Origin: Saccharothrix sp. NRRL B-16348
Lineage (GTDB): Bacteria; Actinomycetota; Actinomycetes; Mycobacteriales; Pseudonocardiaceae
Assembly (NCBI RefSeq): GCF_001280085.1
Contig: NZ_LGED01000068.1
Location: 1-64,000 of the forward strand
DNA length: 64,000 nt
Reading direction: 5' to 3'
Shown here: positions 33,582 through 41,665 of the stretch, in pieces
Numbering within the stretch: the stretch's first letter is position 1
Layout of the letters: each line of letters begins with the position of its first letter
Notes under the pieces: model-generated
What the model was told of the DNA's origin: nothing
Database searches by the model: none
Seen by the model: the letters and a program-made list of their open reading frames with translations, nothing else
Position numbers and translations under genes: made by a program

Positions 33582-34832
33582 ATGTTCTACGGTTCGCGCG
33601 TGTGGGATCGACTCGAACATGCCCAAGGCCCGGCGACCGACCTGGCCGACCTGCTGGCCCAGGTCCGCGCCGACGACTGGGACGCGGCGACGCTCTACGC
33701 CCTGGAACAGCGCCTGGTCGGTGACGCCGTCCACTCGGCCGCGCCCGTGGTCGTGCCGTTGCTGCTGGACGTGGTCGAGGACCCGGCCCTGCCGGACACC
33801 GGGTTGATGGTGTGGCTCATCGGCCGCATCGCCTGGGTCGCGCGCACCGCCCGGCCGGAGGCGATCGACCCGGCGTGGCCGGACGCGTGGGAACGGGCAC
33901 TGCCCCGACTGCTCGCGCTGACCGACCACGACGACAGCTACGTCCGGGCCTGGGTGCCGAGCGCGTTGGCCGCGGCGGTCGACCAGGCCGACCTCGTCTG
34001 GCCCGTGCTGCGCGACCGCGTCCCGGTCGAGCCCGACGCGGAGGTGGCGGCCGCGCTCGTCCTGGCGGCCGGGTGGCTGGGCGTGCCGCAGGCGCGTGAC
34101 TGGTTCGCCGGGCTGCTCGACGCGGACGCGGTCGTCGTGCGGATGGCGGCGGTACTCGGGCTGCGGCACTTGGGCGTCCCGATCGAGGAGGCGCAACTGC
34201 CGCTGCTGGTAGAGGGGTTCGTGAAGTCGTTCGAGCTGGACACCGTGTGGTGCGTTTCCGGACGTCGCACCACCGGTGTGCCGGGGCTCGCGCGGGAACT
34301 CGGCGACGACGTCCCGACGCTGCGGAAGATCCTGGTCTCCGTGATCGGACTTGACGACGTCCTGCTGCGCTACCACGTGATGATGCAGTCGGTCGACGTG
34401 CTGCACCCGTCGATGCTGCCGGCGATCGCCGCGTGGCTGACCGACCCCGACCCGCCGAACCGGTTCGTCGCCGGTTACCTGCCGGCCGCGGCGGGCACCG
34501 ACGCCGCGCCGTACGCCGACGACATCGCCACGCGGCTGACGGACTGGCCGCCGTCCGCGCACGCCGCCATGGTGGCGCTCGCCGTCCTCGGTGACGAACG
34601 CGCCGTCGAGCCGCTCGTGCGGTGGCTGCCGGAAGGGCGCACGACGTTGGTCATGGCGGAGGGCGACTTCTGGACCCCGCCTCCGTTGGAGGAAGTCCTC
34701 ATCGGAATGCGTGCGCACGCCGACGCGTTGCTGCCCGCCGTGCGGGAGCGGTTGGACAAGAGCGCCGACGAGGCGGAGAGTGCGGCGTTCCGAAGGGTTG
34801 TCGAGGCCTGGCAAGCACCTCAGCGGCAATGA
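33582..34832 (+). CDS. HEAT-repeat-like protein
   Basis: A 416-residue all-helical protein with repeated helix pairs: APVVVPLLLDVVEDPAL, ALPRLLALTDHDDSYVRAWVPSALAAAV, EVAAALVLAAGWLGV, VVRMAAVLGLRHLG and HAAMVALAVLGDERAVEPLVRWL. The pattern matches HEAT/armadillo scaffolds, which mediate protein contacts. No enzyme motif or signal is seen. It starts 12 bases after the lipase-like gene. Confidence 0.75.
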   Translation: MFYGSRVWDRLEHAQGPATDLADLLAQVRADDWDAATLYALEQRLVGDAVHSAAPVVVPLLLDVVEDPALPDTGLMVWLIGRIAWVARTARPEAIDPAWPDAWERALPRLLALTDHDDSYVRAWVPSALAAAVDQADLVWPVLRDRVPVEPDAEVAAALVLAAGWLGVPQARDWFAGLLDADAVVVRMAAVLGLRHLGVPIEEAQLPLLVEGFVKSFELDTVWCVSGRRTTGVPGLARELGDDVPTLRKILVSVIGLDDVLLRYHVMMQSVDVLHPSMLPAIAAWLTDPDPPNRFVAGYLPAAAGTDAAPYADDIATRLTDWPPSAHAAMVALAVLGDERAVEPLVRWLPEGRTTLVMAEGDFWTPPPLEEVLIGMRAHADALLPAVRERLDKSADEAESAAFRRVVEAWQAPQRQ

Positions 34833-34872
34833 TCACCTGAATCACCCCTTGTGTTGACCACCGCTTCACCCC

Positions 34873-34911
34873 AGGGTTCAGCGCGGCCCGTTGGCTCCGA
34901 CGGGCAACCCT
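34873..34911 (+). terminator. Nested hairpin before the secreted-protein gene
   Basis: AGGGTT (34873) pairs with AACCCT (34906-34911), and CCCGT pairs with ACGGG inside. It lies after the HEAT-repeat gene and just ahead of the GGAGG ribosome site of the secreted protein. It could be a weak terminator or a 5'-leader structure; no T-run follows. Confidence 0.35.
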
Positions 34912-34925
34912 GACGGAGGTGGAGC

Positions 34926-35858
34926 ATGTTCCCTGCACGCAAGATCGCCGCGTCCCTGTTCGCGGCAGCCACGCTCTCGGTGTTCCTCACGACCCCCGCC
35001 CACGCGGCGACCGACGCGGAACTCGCGTTCCACTGGGCGCCGGTGCACTACCAGGACACCGACTCGTCCGACTACGACGCCGACTACCTGTCCACTGTGG
35101 ACTTCGATGGCGAGTGGGACACGTTGGACAACTGGGAGGCGCAGGACGACTCGTTGGCGCGTCTCACCGGCGCCGCCTACTACTCGGTGGTGGAGACGTC
35201 GACGCACTGGTTCCTGGTCTACAGCTTCTACCACCCGCGTGACTGGGAGGACTTCGCCGACCCGTTCGAGCAGTTCACGCACGAGAACGACATGGAGGGC
35301 CTGCTGGCGACCGTGCGCAAGGACGGTTCGACGTTCGGCAGGCTCGAAGCCGTGATCACGGTGGCGCACAGCGACTTCTACTCGTACGTGCCGGCCGGCA
35401 GCACGTTCACCGCCGGCCGGGAGAACCTCGACGGCACGCTGCGGCTCCAGGGCACCCGGCCGACCACGCGCCAGGAAGCCAAGGGGCACGGCTTGTACGC
35501 GTGGAACGGCGCGGAGTTCCCGGGCGGTGACGGCGTGGTGTACGTGCCGAGCGCGACCGGCGAGGTGCCGTCGGGCGGCAACGACCGTTCGGTGGGCTAC
35601 CGGCTCGTGGACACCTTCGCGGCCGGTGGCCTGTGGGCGCAGCGCAACAGCTCCACGACGTTCGCGAGCTGGGGCACGTTCCGCGGCGACAACGGCAAGA
35701 ACAACGCCGCGAACAGCGCCTGGGGCTGGGACGACGCCAACGACGGCACCGACATCCCCCGCGGCCTCCTTGCCACCGACCCGGCCTACGTCGTCTCCGC
35801 CTACTTCGCCAACCGCGGCAACTTCAGCCTGACCTACACCCGCAACACCTACCGCTAA
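34926..35858 (+). CDS. Secreted protein of unknown function
   Basis: A 310-residue exported protein with a Sec signal peptide (MFPARKIAASLFAAATLSV, cleavage at AHA-A near residue 28). The mature part is rich in Trp, Tyr and Asp (FHWAPVHYQDTDSS, WFLVYSFYHPRDWED, HENDMEGLLATV, VAHSDFYSYVP), a pattern recalling Vps62-related or surface-binding proteins, but no family is assigned with confidence. The conserved His, Asp and Glu residues could bind metal. GGAGGTGGAGC precedes ATG 34926. Repeat locus 3 follows the stop. Confidence 0.75.
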   Translation: MFPARKIAASLFAAATLSVFLTTPAHAATDAELAFHWAPVHYQDTDSSDYDADYLSTVDFDGEWDTLDNWEAQDDSLARLTGAAYYSVVETSTHWFLVYSFYHPRDWEDFADPFEQFTHENDMEGLLATVRKDGSTFGRLEAVITVAHSDFYSYVPAGSTFTAGRENLDGTLRLQGTRPTTRQEAKGHGLYAWNGAEFPGGDGVVYVPSATGEVPSGGNDRSVGYRLVDTFAAGGLWAQRNSSTTFASWGTFRGDNGKNNAANSAWGWDDANDGTDIPRGLLATDPAYVVSAYFANRGNFSLTYTRNTYR

Positions 35859-35859
35859 C

Positions 35860-36053
35860 CCCGCGCGTGTCGAACCTCCAGGTCGCGCGTGTCCTACGTT
35901 CGCGTCGCGCGTGTCCTACGTTCAGAACAGGCGAGTTCAACGCTCAGAACAGTCGATCTTGTTCTGAGCGTTCAACTCGGGGTACGCGAACGTAGGACAC
36001 GCGCGACCTGAACGTAGGACACGCGGGACCTGAGTGTTCGACACGCGCGGTTT
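35860..36053. repeat. GTCCTACGTTCAG repeat cluster, locus 3 (complete palindrome)
   Basis: Three direct units (CGCGTGTCGAACCTCCAGG variant, then two CGCGTGTCCTACGTTC units) precede a 19-base inverted repeat with one mismatch (35933-35951 with 35960-35978, loop 8). Inverted units follow at about 35986, 36008 and 36030. The order and spacing match locus 2, so both loci share one architecture. Confidence 0.88.
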
Positions 36054-36064
36054 AGGGTTTGGGG

Positions 36065-36706
36065 GTGGAGCAGGAGACGGGGCAGGGGCGAGTGGTGGTG
36101 GGGGCGTCGGTGGCACGGGTGGTCACGGAGGTGTTGGCGCCGTGGGTGTTGGTGTTGGGGTTGCCGCTGCTGGTGGCGTGGAGCGCCACGGGGAGCGTCG
36201 CGGAGAGCTTGTTGTGGGGCGCGGTGGTCGGGGTGACCGGGTCGGTGGTGCCGATGGCGGTCATCGTGCGAGGCGCGCGGCGGGGGAAGTGGGACGGGCA
36301 CCACGTCACCAACCGCGAGGGACGGCTGGTGCCGCTGCTCGTGTGCGTGGCGTCGCTCGGTGTCGGCATCGCGGCGCTGGTGTTCGGTGGCGCGCCGCGC
36401 GCCATGGTCGCGCTGGCGCTGGCGATGTTCCTCAGCCTGCTGGCCTGCCTCACGGTGACGTTCACCCTCCCGGTGAACGGCGTGCGCGGCTGGAAGGTGT
36501 CCTTCCACGCGGCGGTCGCGGCCGGCGCGGTGGCCATCCTCGCGCTCACCTACGGCCCCTGGGTCCTCCTGGCCGCACCGCTGGTGGCGTTGGTGGCCTG
36601 GTCACGCGTCGTGCTCGGCGACCACACCACGGCACAGGTCACCGTCGGCACGGCACTGGGCGCGATCGTCGGCGGCACGGCGTTCTGGCTGCTCACGGGA
36701 GTGTGA
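36065..36706 (+). CDS. PAP2-like integral membrane protein
   Basis: A 213-residue protein with about six hydrophobic segments. Near the C-terminus GWKVSFHAAVAAG and SRVVLGDHTTAQVTVG match the second and third phosphatase motifs of PAP2 (xSxH and SRxxxxxHxxxD), but the final Asp is Gln here and motif 1 is unclear, so catalysis is uncertain. Start GTG 36065 follows repeat locus 3 directly; a TTG at 36059 is in frame. Confidence 0.7.
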   Translation: MEQETGQGRVVVGASVARVVTEVLAPWVLVLGLPLLVAWSATGSVAESLLWGAVVGVTGSVVPMAVIVRGARRGKWDGHHVTNREGRLVPLLVCVASLGVGIAALVFGGAPRAMVALALAMFLSLLACLTVTFTLPVNGVRGWKVSFHAAVAAGAVAILALTYGPWVLLAAPLVALVAWSRVVLGDHTTAQVTVGTALGAIVGGTAFWLLTGV

Positions 36707-36752
36707 GCGTGGTAACGCCCGGTCACGGCCGCCGGGGACTTACCCTCCGGTG

Positions 36753-37514
36753 ATGACGCTGAGGCTCGACACCGCAGGCCCGGTGGCGACGTTGACGATC
36801 GACCGCCCGGCCAAGCGCAACGCCATGAGCTACGAGATGTGGTCGGCGCTGCCCGGCCTGCTCGCCCGAGTCGAGCACGACGACGACGTGCGCGTGCTGG
36901 TCGTCCGCGGCGGCGAGCACTTCTCGGCCGGCGCGGACATCAGCGAGTTCTCCACCCTCCGCAAGGGCGCGGACGGCGCCGCGAGGTACAGCGAGGCCGT
37001 GCACAACGGCGAACGCGCCATCGCCACCCTCGGCAAGCCGACCATCGCCGCCATCACGGGCTTCTGCATCGGCGGCGGCTGCGAGATCGCGCTGGCCTGC
37101 GACCTGCGGGTGGCGGCGGCCGACGCGCGGTTCGGCATCACGCCCGCCAAGCTCGGCATCGTCTACAACTTCACGTCCACCAAGCAGCTCGTCGACGTGG
37201 TCGGCCCGGCGTGGGCCAAGCAGATCCTGTTCAGCGGCGAGATCGTCGACGCGGCCACCGCACTGCGCGTCGGCCTGGTTAACGAGGTCCACCCGGCCGA
37301 CGCCCTGGAGGCCAGGGTCAAGCAGCTGTCGGAGACCATCGCGGCACGCGCGCAGGTCAGCGTCCGCGGCGCGAAGCAGATCGTCAACCGGATCACGGAC
37401 GGGCAGCACGACGAGGACGACGCCGTGCGTGCGCTGTACGACGAAGCCGTGCACAGCGAGGAGTACGCGGAGGGCGTGGCGGCGTTCCTGGAGAAGCGGA
37501 CGCCGAGGTTCTGA
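36753..37514 (+). CDS. Enoyl-CoA hydratase/isomerase
   Basis: A 253-residue crotonase: TIDRPAKRNAMSYEMW, oxyanion hole FSAGADISEF and GFCIGGGCEIALACDLR, then ARFGITPAKLGI. The segments fit a standard enoyl-CoA hydratase; a catalytic Glu in GGGCE is present while the second position (about residue 130) is not clear. It is cytosolic and acts on acyl-CoA. ATG 36753 lies directly after an in-frame GTG. The next small gene starts 28 bases downstream. Confidence 0.87.
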   Translation: MTLRLDTAGPVATLTIDRPAKRNAMSYEMWSALPGLLARVEHDDDVRVLVVRGGEHFSAGADISEFSTLRKGADGAARYSEAVHNGERAIATLGKPTIAAITGFCIGGGCEIALACDLRVAAADARFGITPAKLGIVYNFTSTKQLVDVVGPAWAKQILFSGEIVDAATALRVGLVNEVHPADALEARVKQLSETIAARAQVSVRGAKQIVNRITDGQHDEDDAVRALYDEAVHSEEYAEGVAAFLEKRTPRF

Positions 37515-37542
37515 ACCTCGCCCACGCGGGTACCTCGACCGC

Positions 37543-37710
37543 ATGACCGAACACCCGCTCGAAGGCGACCCGAACGACCCGGACCAGCACATCAACCCCG
37601 AACCGCCGCACTCGCCGGGCACGCCCGAGCCGCCCGACCTCGACGTGGACCCGAAGCAGTTCATCGGCGAGGGCGAGCGGCGCGGGGAGGAAGACGAACC
37701 GCCCTCCTAG
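37543..37710 (+). CDS. Small acidic Pro-rich protein
   Basis: A 55-residue protein with many Pro, Asp and Glu residues (GDPNDPDQHINPEPPHSPG, PPDLDVDPKQFI). It is probably disordered. No family is recognised. Codon use and position (28 bases after the hydratase gene, same strand) make a real gene plausible but not certain. It converges with the DUF4235 operon. Confidence 0.5.
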   Translation: MTEHPLEGDPNDPDQHINPEPPHSPGTPEPPDLDVDPKQFIGEGERRGEEDEPPS

Positions 37711-37764
37711 GACACCGGAAGGGACTCCGGAAGCTCCGGAAAGCTCCTAAGCTCCTGAGAACGG

Positions 37765-38055
37765 TCAGTCGTCGTCGTACTTGTTCGTGTCACCGGGCCA
37801 CTCGCCGGTGAGCTTGTCGTAGCCGGTCGCGCCGCCCCGGTCGATCACGGCCTTCACCAGACCGAAGATCGCGCCCTGGATGGACGCCGCCAGGAGCACC
37901 TCGCCCCACCCCCGGTCCTTCTGGGTCGGGGTCGGGGCCTCCTTCGTGCCGGTGATCAGCTTCCACACCTGCCCGAACAACGCGCTGGCGGCCAGACCGC
38001 CGAGCACGCCGAACAGCATGCCGAGGGGCCGGTACAGGAGCTTGTTCACGTTCAC
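37765..38055 (-). CDS. DUF4235 small membrane protein
   Basis: A 96-residue protein: NKLLYRPLGMLFGVLGGLAASALFGQVW as a TM segment, then a short loop and a second helix (LLAASIQGAIFGLVKAVIDRGG). The form YRP.G...GLLGG and the C-terminal DRGGA..Y..LTG.WPG match DUF4235. GTG 38055 overlaps the DUF3618 stop as GTGA. It is the last gene of a three-gene envelope operon. Confidence 0.88.
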   Translation of the reverse strand: MNVNKLLYRPLGMLFGVLGGLAASALFGQVWKLITGTKEAPTPTQKDRGWGEVLLAASIQGAIFGLVKAVIDRGGATGYDKLTGEWPGDTNKYDDD

Positions 38056-38714
38056 CGTCCCCTCCGCACGAGCCTCCACAGCACCAGCACGACCGCCGCG
38101 ACACCGGCCGCGACCGCCGCCGGGTGCCTGCGGGCCTGCCGCACGCCCTGCTCGACGCGCTCCTGCACGGGCGGCGGCAGCGACTCGACCGCCTGCGCGG
38201 CCTTCGTGCCGACCTGCTCGGCCACCTCGCCGGCCTTGGCGCCGACCTGTCCCGCGACCTGCCCGGCCTTGTGGCTCACCTGGCCGGCGACCTCGCCGAC
38301 CTGCCCGGCGACCTCGCTCGCCTTGTGGCTCACCTGCTCCGCCACCTCTCCCGCCTTGTGACCGACCTGGGTCGCCACGGCGCCCGCCTTCTCGCCGATC
38401 GCCGCGGCCTTCTCGCCGACGGCCGCACCGGCCACACCGGCCGCCGCGCCCGCCTTGCCGACCTGCTCGCCCGCCTTGTCGGTGGCGTGGCTCACCTTGG
38501 CGGTGGTCTTGCCCGCCGCCGCCGACACCGCCGCGTTGGCCCGCGTAGCGGTCTCCTTCACCTGTTCCACTCCTTCATGCGCCTTGTCCTTCACCCGCCC
38601 GGACACGTCGGTCTTGTGCACCAGCGCTTCCACGGTGTCGCCGAGTTCCCGCCGGGTCTGCTCGACGTCGGCGCGCAACTCGTCGGGGTCGGTGGGACCG
38701 TCCTTGCCGCTCAT
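38052..38714 (-). CDS. DUF3618 protein with 11-residue repeats and a C-terminal TM
   Basis: A 220-residue protein. The DUF3618 head is PDELRADVEQTRRELGDTVEALVHKTDV. The middle has at least five tandem 11-residue units of the form V(S/G)(H/A/T)KA(G/S)EVA(E/G)Q, with one 7-residue unit, an amphipathic-helix pattern like LEA or apolipoprotein-type proteins. A TM segment (PAAVAAGVAAVVLVLWRLV) ends the protein. It is probably a membrane-anchored envelope or stress protein. ATGA overlap with the holin-like gene and GTGA overlap with DUF4235 show tight coupling. Confidence 0.87.
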   Translation of the reverse strand: MSGKDGPTDPDELRADVEQTRRELGDTVEALVHKTDVSGRVKDKAHEGVEQVKETATRANAAVSAAAGKTTAKVSHATDKAGEQVGKAGAAAGVAGAAVGEKAAAIGEKAGAVATQVGHKAGEVAEQVSHKASEVAGQVGEVAGQVSHKAGQVAGQVGAKAGEVAEQVGTKAAQAVESLPPPVQERVEQGVRQARRHPAAVAAGVAAVVLVLWRLVRRGR

Positions 38715-39235
38715 CGGTGTGCCCTCTCGCTCACGGTGGCGATGTCCTGCTTGACACCCGCCAGGGCCTCTTCCGGCACCGGCGGCGTGCCGCGTTGGAG
38801 CTGCTTGCGGCCGATCAGCGCGAGCACGCCCGCGACGACGAACACGGCCACCGCGACGACGAACGCCGCGATCCACGCCGGCATGACGGTGGCCAGCAGC
38901 AGCACCAGCCCCGCGAGCACCGTCATCAGACCGAACCAGGCCAGCACGCCCGCGCCGCCGAGCAGTCCGGCGCCGGTGCCGACGCGCTTGCCCTTCGTGC
39001 GCAGCTCGGCCGCGGCCAGCCGGATCTCGTCCCGGGCCAGCCTGCTCACCTGGTCGGACAGCCTGTTCACCAGTTCCGCGGTGGACGGTTCCCGCTCGGT
39101 GACGCGCGTGGCGGCACCCGCGGTCGCACCGGCGGTCGCGCCCGTGGCGACACCCGCGTCGGCGCCCGCGGTCGAACCCGCGGTGACCCGATCGGCGCCC
39201 AGGTCAGCCGGACGGGTGGCGGCGACGTGACTCAT
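38711..39235 (-). CDS. Phage-holin-family (DUF1469-like) membrane protein
   Basis: A 174-residue protein with an Ala/Gly/Thr-rich N-terminus of short TAGA-type repeats, then STAELVNRLSDQVSRLARDEIRLAAAELRTKGKRVG and two TM segments (GLLGGAGVLAWFGLMTVLAGL, WIAAFVVAVAVFVVAGVLAL). This layout matches the actinobacterial 'phage holin family' group, which is chromosomal and not evidence of a prophage. First gene of the operon with DUF3618 and DUF4235. Confidence 0.87.
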   Translation of the reverse strand: MSHVAATRPADLGADRVTAGSTAGADAGVATGATAGATAGAATRVTEREPSTAELVNRLSDQVSRLARDEIRLAAAELRTKGKRVGTGAGLLGGAGVLAWFGLMTVLAGLVLLLATVMPAWIAAFVVAVAVFVVAGVLALIGRKQLQRGTPPVPEEALAGVKQDIATVSERAHR

Positions 39236-39318
39236 GGCCGTCTCCTCTCTCCACTCGCCCTCCGACTACCCGGAATCGCGCGGGTGTACGCACCGTGTCC
39301 GGGGGAAACCCGTCGCCC

Positions 39319-40245
39319 ATGGCGCACGCACCGGAGGCGCCCACCCAGCTGCCGAAGCGCTCGTGGTGGGCCGTGCTGAAGCGGACGGTCAAGGAGTTCG
39401 ACGACGACAACCTCACCGACTGGGCCGCCGCCCTCACCTACTACGCGGTGCTGTCGGTGTTCCCCGGCCTGCTGCTGCTGACCGCGTTGCTGGGGCTGCT
39501 CGGCCCGGACGCGACCAAGTCCATTGTGGACAGCCTGGACGCGCTGGGGCCCGGCGAGGCGAAGGACACCATCGCCGGGGCGCTGGAGAACCTGCGGAAG
39601 TCGCAGGCCAGCGGCCTGCTGGCGATCGTGGGCCTGGTGACGGCGCTCTGGTCGGCTTCCGGCTACGTCGGCGCGTTCATGCGCGCGGCGAACTCGATCT
39701 ACGACGTGGAGGAGGGCAGGCCGTTCTGGAAGGTCGTCCCGCTGCGGCTGGGCCTGACCGTCGGCGTGGTGGTGCTGCTGGCGCTCACGGCGCTGGGCGT
39801 GACGCTCACCGGAGGCGTGGCCGAATGGCTCGGCGAGGTGCTCGGGCTGGGCTCGACGGTCGTCACGGCCTGGGACGTCGGCAAGTGGCCGGTGCTGTTC
39901 CTGCTCGCGAGCCTGGCGATCGGCCTGCTGTTCTGGGCCTCGCCGAACGTGCGGCAGCCCAGGTTCCTGTGGCTCACGCCGGGCGGCCTGCTGACCGTGG
40001 TGGTGTGGGTCGCCGCATCGCTGGGGTTCGCGTTCTACGTGGCGAACTTCGGTTCCTACAACAAGACCTACGGCTCACTGGCCGGTGTGATCATCTTCCT
40101 GGTCTGGCTGTGGATCTCGAACCTGGCCCTGCTGCTCGGCGCCGAGCTGGACGCCGAGCTGGAGCGGGGCAGGCGGATGGAGGCCGGGCAGCCCGAGGGG
40201 CGGGACCCGGTGGCCCCGCCCCGCGACACGGCTGCGCTGGACTGA
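39319..40245 (+). CDS. YihY/BrkB-family membrane protein
   Basis: A 308-residue integral membrane protein with six hydrophobic segments. The family signature is seen in NLTDWAAALTYYAVLSVFPGLLLL and in YNKTYGSLAGVIIFLVWLWISNLALLLGAELDAELER. Members are of unsettled function (envelope or transport). ATG 39319 is chosen; an in-frame GTG is at 39295. It is divergent from the holin-like gene. Confidence 0.92.
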   Translation: MAHAPEAPTQLPKRSWWAVLKRTVKEFDDDNLTDWAAALTYYAVLSVFPGLLLLTALLGLLGPDATKSIVDSLDALGPGEAKDTIAGALENLRKSQASGLLAIVGLVTALWSASGYVGAFMRAANSIYDVEEGRPFWKVVPLRLGLTVGVVVLLALTALGVTLTGGVAEWLGEVLGLGSTVVTAWDVGKWPVLFLLASLAIGLLFWASPNVRQPRFLWLTPGGLLTVVVWVAASLGFAFYVANFGSYNKTYGSLAGVIIFLVWLWISNLALLLGAELDAELERGRRMEAGQPEGRDPVAPPRDTAALD

Positions 40246-40254
40246 CCCGCGGGG

Positions 40255-40617
40255 TCAGGCCTGCTGCTCCGAGACCTGCTTGCGCACTTCTTCCATGTCG
40301 ACCTTGCGCGCCTGCTCGATCAGGTCCTCGAGCGCCGACTCCGGCAGCGCGCCCGGCTGCGCGTAGAGCACGACGCCGTCGCGCACGATCATCAGGGTCG
40401 GGATCGACCGGATCTGGAACGCCGCGGCGAGCTGCTGCTGCGCCTCGGTGTCGACCTTGCCGAAGACGATGTCGGTGTGCTTCTGGGCGGACTTCTCGTA
40501 GGTCGGGGCGAACTGGACGCACGGCCCGCACCAGCCCGCCCAGAAGTCGACCAGGACCATCTCGGAGCCGCCGACAACCTCGTCGAAGTTCTCCGCGGTC
40601 AGCTCCACGGTGGCCAT
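40255..40617 (-). CDS. trxA: Thioredoxin
   Basis: A 120-residue thioredoxin with the active site WAGWCGPC and the cis-Pro segment IRSIPTLM. It is a cytosolic disulfide reductase working with thioredoxin reductase. ATG 40617 has GGAGG just upstream. The sequence is of normal length; the C-terminal 20 residues are charged helix. It is divergent from the amino-acid ABC operon. Confidence 0.93.
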   Translation of the reverse strand: MATVELTAENFDEVVGGSEMVLVDFWAGWCGPCVQFAPTYEKSAQKHTDIVFGKVDTEAQQQLAAAFQIRSIPTLMIVRDGVVLYAQPGALPESALEDLIEQARKVDMEEVRKQVSEQQA

Positions 40618-40690
40618 ACGTCCTCCTTGCTGTGGACACGGGGGTTGCCCCCTTGTACCCGGACCAACGAAGGTCACTCCCCGACAATTC

Positions 40691-40733
40691 CCTTCAACCA
40701 ACTGTGGACGCCTTCAACAGAACGTTGTAGTTT
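40691..40733 (+). promoter_or_regulatory. Direct repeats and promoter-like site before the amino-acid ABC operon
   Basis: CCTTCAAC occurs twice, at 40691-40698 and 40711-40718, exactly 20 bases apart, i.e. on one face of the helix. CAAC-N5-GTTG dyad symmetry follows, and TAGTTT at 40728-40733 is a possible -10. The operon's own aminotransferase-HTH protein could bind here (inference). Confidence 0.45.
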
Positions 40734-40762
40734 TCGGTTCACCCGAATGCAGGAGGTGTCCC

Positions 40763-41665
40763 GTGCGCAGGACCGCAGCCCTCGCCCTGTCCCTGTTCGC
40801 GCTGGTGGCGTGCGGTTCGCCCGCCGAGGACCCGGCGGCCGGGCCCGCCGACGACCTCCCGTCGACCTCGGCGATCGTGGAGGCCGTCACCAAGGACGAC
40901 GCCCTGGCCGCGACCCTGCCGGACGCCATCGCCCAGGCGGGCAAGCTGCGCGTCGGCTCGAACATCCAGAACCCGCCGAACAACTTCTACGCCGCCGACG
41001 GCAAGACCCCGGTCGGCTCGGAGGTCGACCTGGTCAAGGCGCTCGGCGCGAAGCTGGGGCTGACCGTCGAGCACCAGGACATGGCGTTCGGCTCGCTCAT
41101 CACGAGCCTCCAGGCCGGCCGGATCGACGTGACCATGGCCGCGATGAACGACACCCCGGAACGGCAGCAGGCCATCGACTTCGTCGACTACTTCACCTCG
41201 GGCATCACGATCATGGTGCAGAAGGGCAACCCGGCGGGCATCAAGAGCCCGGACGACCTGTGCGGCAAGTCCGTCGCGGTCAACCTCGGCTCCAGCCAGG
41301 AGACCTACGCCAAGCAGTTCCAGTGCCTGTCCGGCGACCCCATCGGGGTGACCGCCACGGACAGCGACACGCAGAACCAGAACCAGCTCCGCACCGGCCG
41401 CGTCGCCGCCATCCTGAACGACCTGCCCACCGCCGTCTACGTGGCCAAGACCGCGGGTGACGGCGAGTTCTTCGAGGTCGTGGACCTGGCGCCGATCAAC
41501 GGCGGCCCGTACGGCATCGGCGTCAACAAGAACACGCCCGAGCTGAGCGCGGCGCTGCGCGGCGCGTTGCAGGCGCTGATCGACGACGGCACCTACGGCA
41601 AGATCCTCGAAGCCTGGGACGTCGAGCAGGGCGCGGTCACGAAGGCGACCGTCAATGGCCAGTGA
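40763..41665 (+). CDS. Polar amino-acid ABC transporter substrate-binding lipoprotein
   Basis: A 300-residue lipoprotein: signal ALALSLFALVAC with the lipidated Cys near residue 17. The mature part is a type II periplasmic-binding fold of the polar amino-acid family: GKLRVGSNIQNPPNNFYA, GSEVDLVKALGAKLGL, DMAFGSLITSLQAGRIDV, ERQQAIDFVDYF. It binds an amino acid or opine-like ligand outside the cell. AGGAGG at 40751 precedes GTG 40763. Its 3' end overlaps the permease by 11 bases. Confidence 0.9.
   Translation: MRRTAALALSLFALVACGSPAEDPAAGPADDLPSTSAIVEAVTKDDALAATLPDAIAQAGKLRVGSNIQNPPNNFYAADGKTPVGSEVDLVKALGAKLGLTVEHQDMAFGSLITSLQAGRIDVTMAAMNDTPERQQAIDFVDYFTSGITIMVQKGNPAGIKSPDDLCGKSVAVNLGSSQETYAKQFQCLSGDPIGVTATDSDTQNQNQLRTGRVAAILNDLPTAVYVAKTAGDGEFFEVVDLAPINGGPYGIGVNKNTPELSAALRGALQALIDDGTYGKILEAWDVEQGAVTKATVNGQ

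Noticed and set aside
38711..39235. Phage-holin-like gene as sign of a prophage
   Set aside because: The family is chromosomal in actinobacteria and here sits with DUF3618 and DUF4235; no other phage gene is near.
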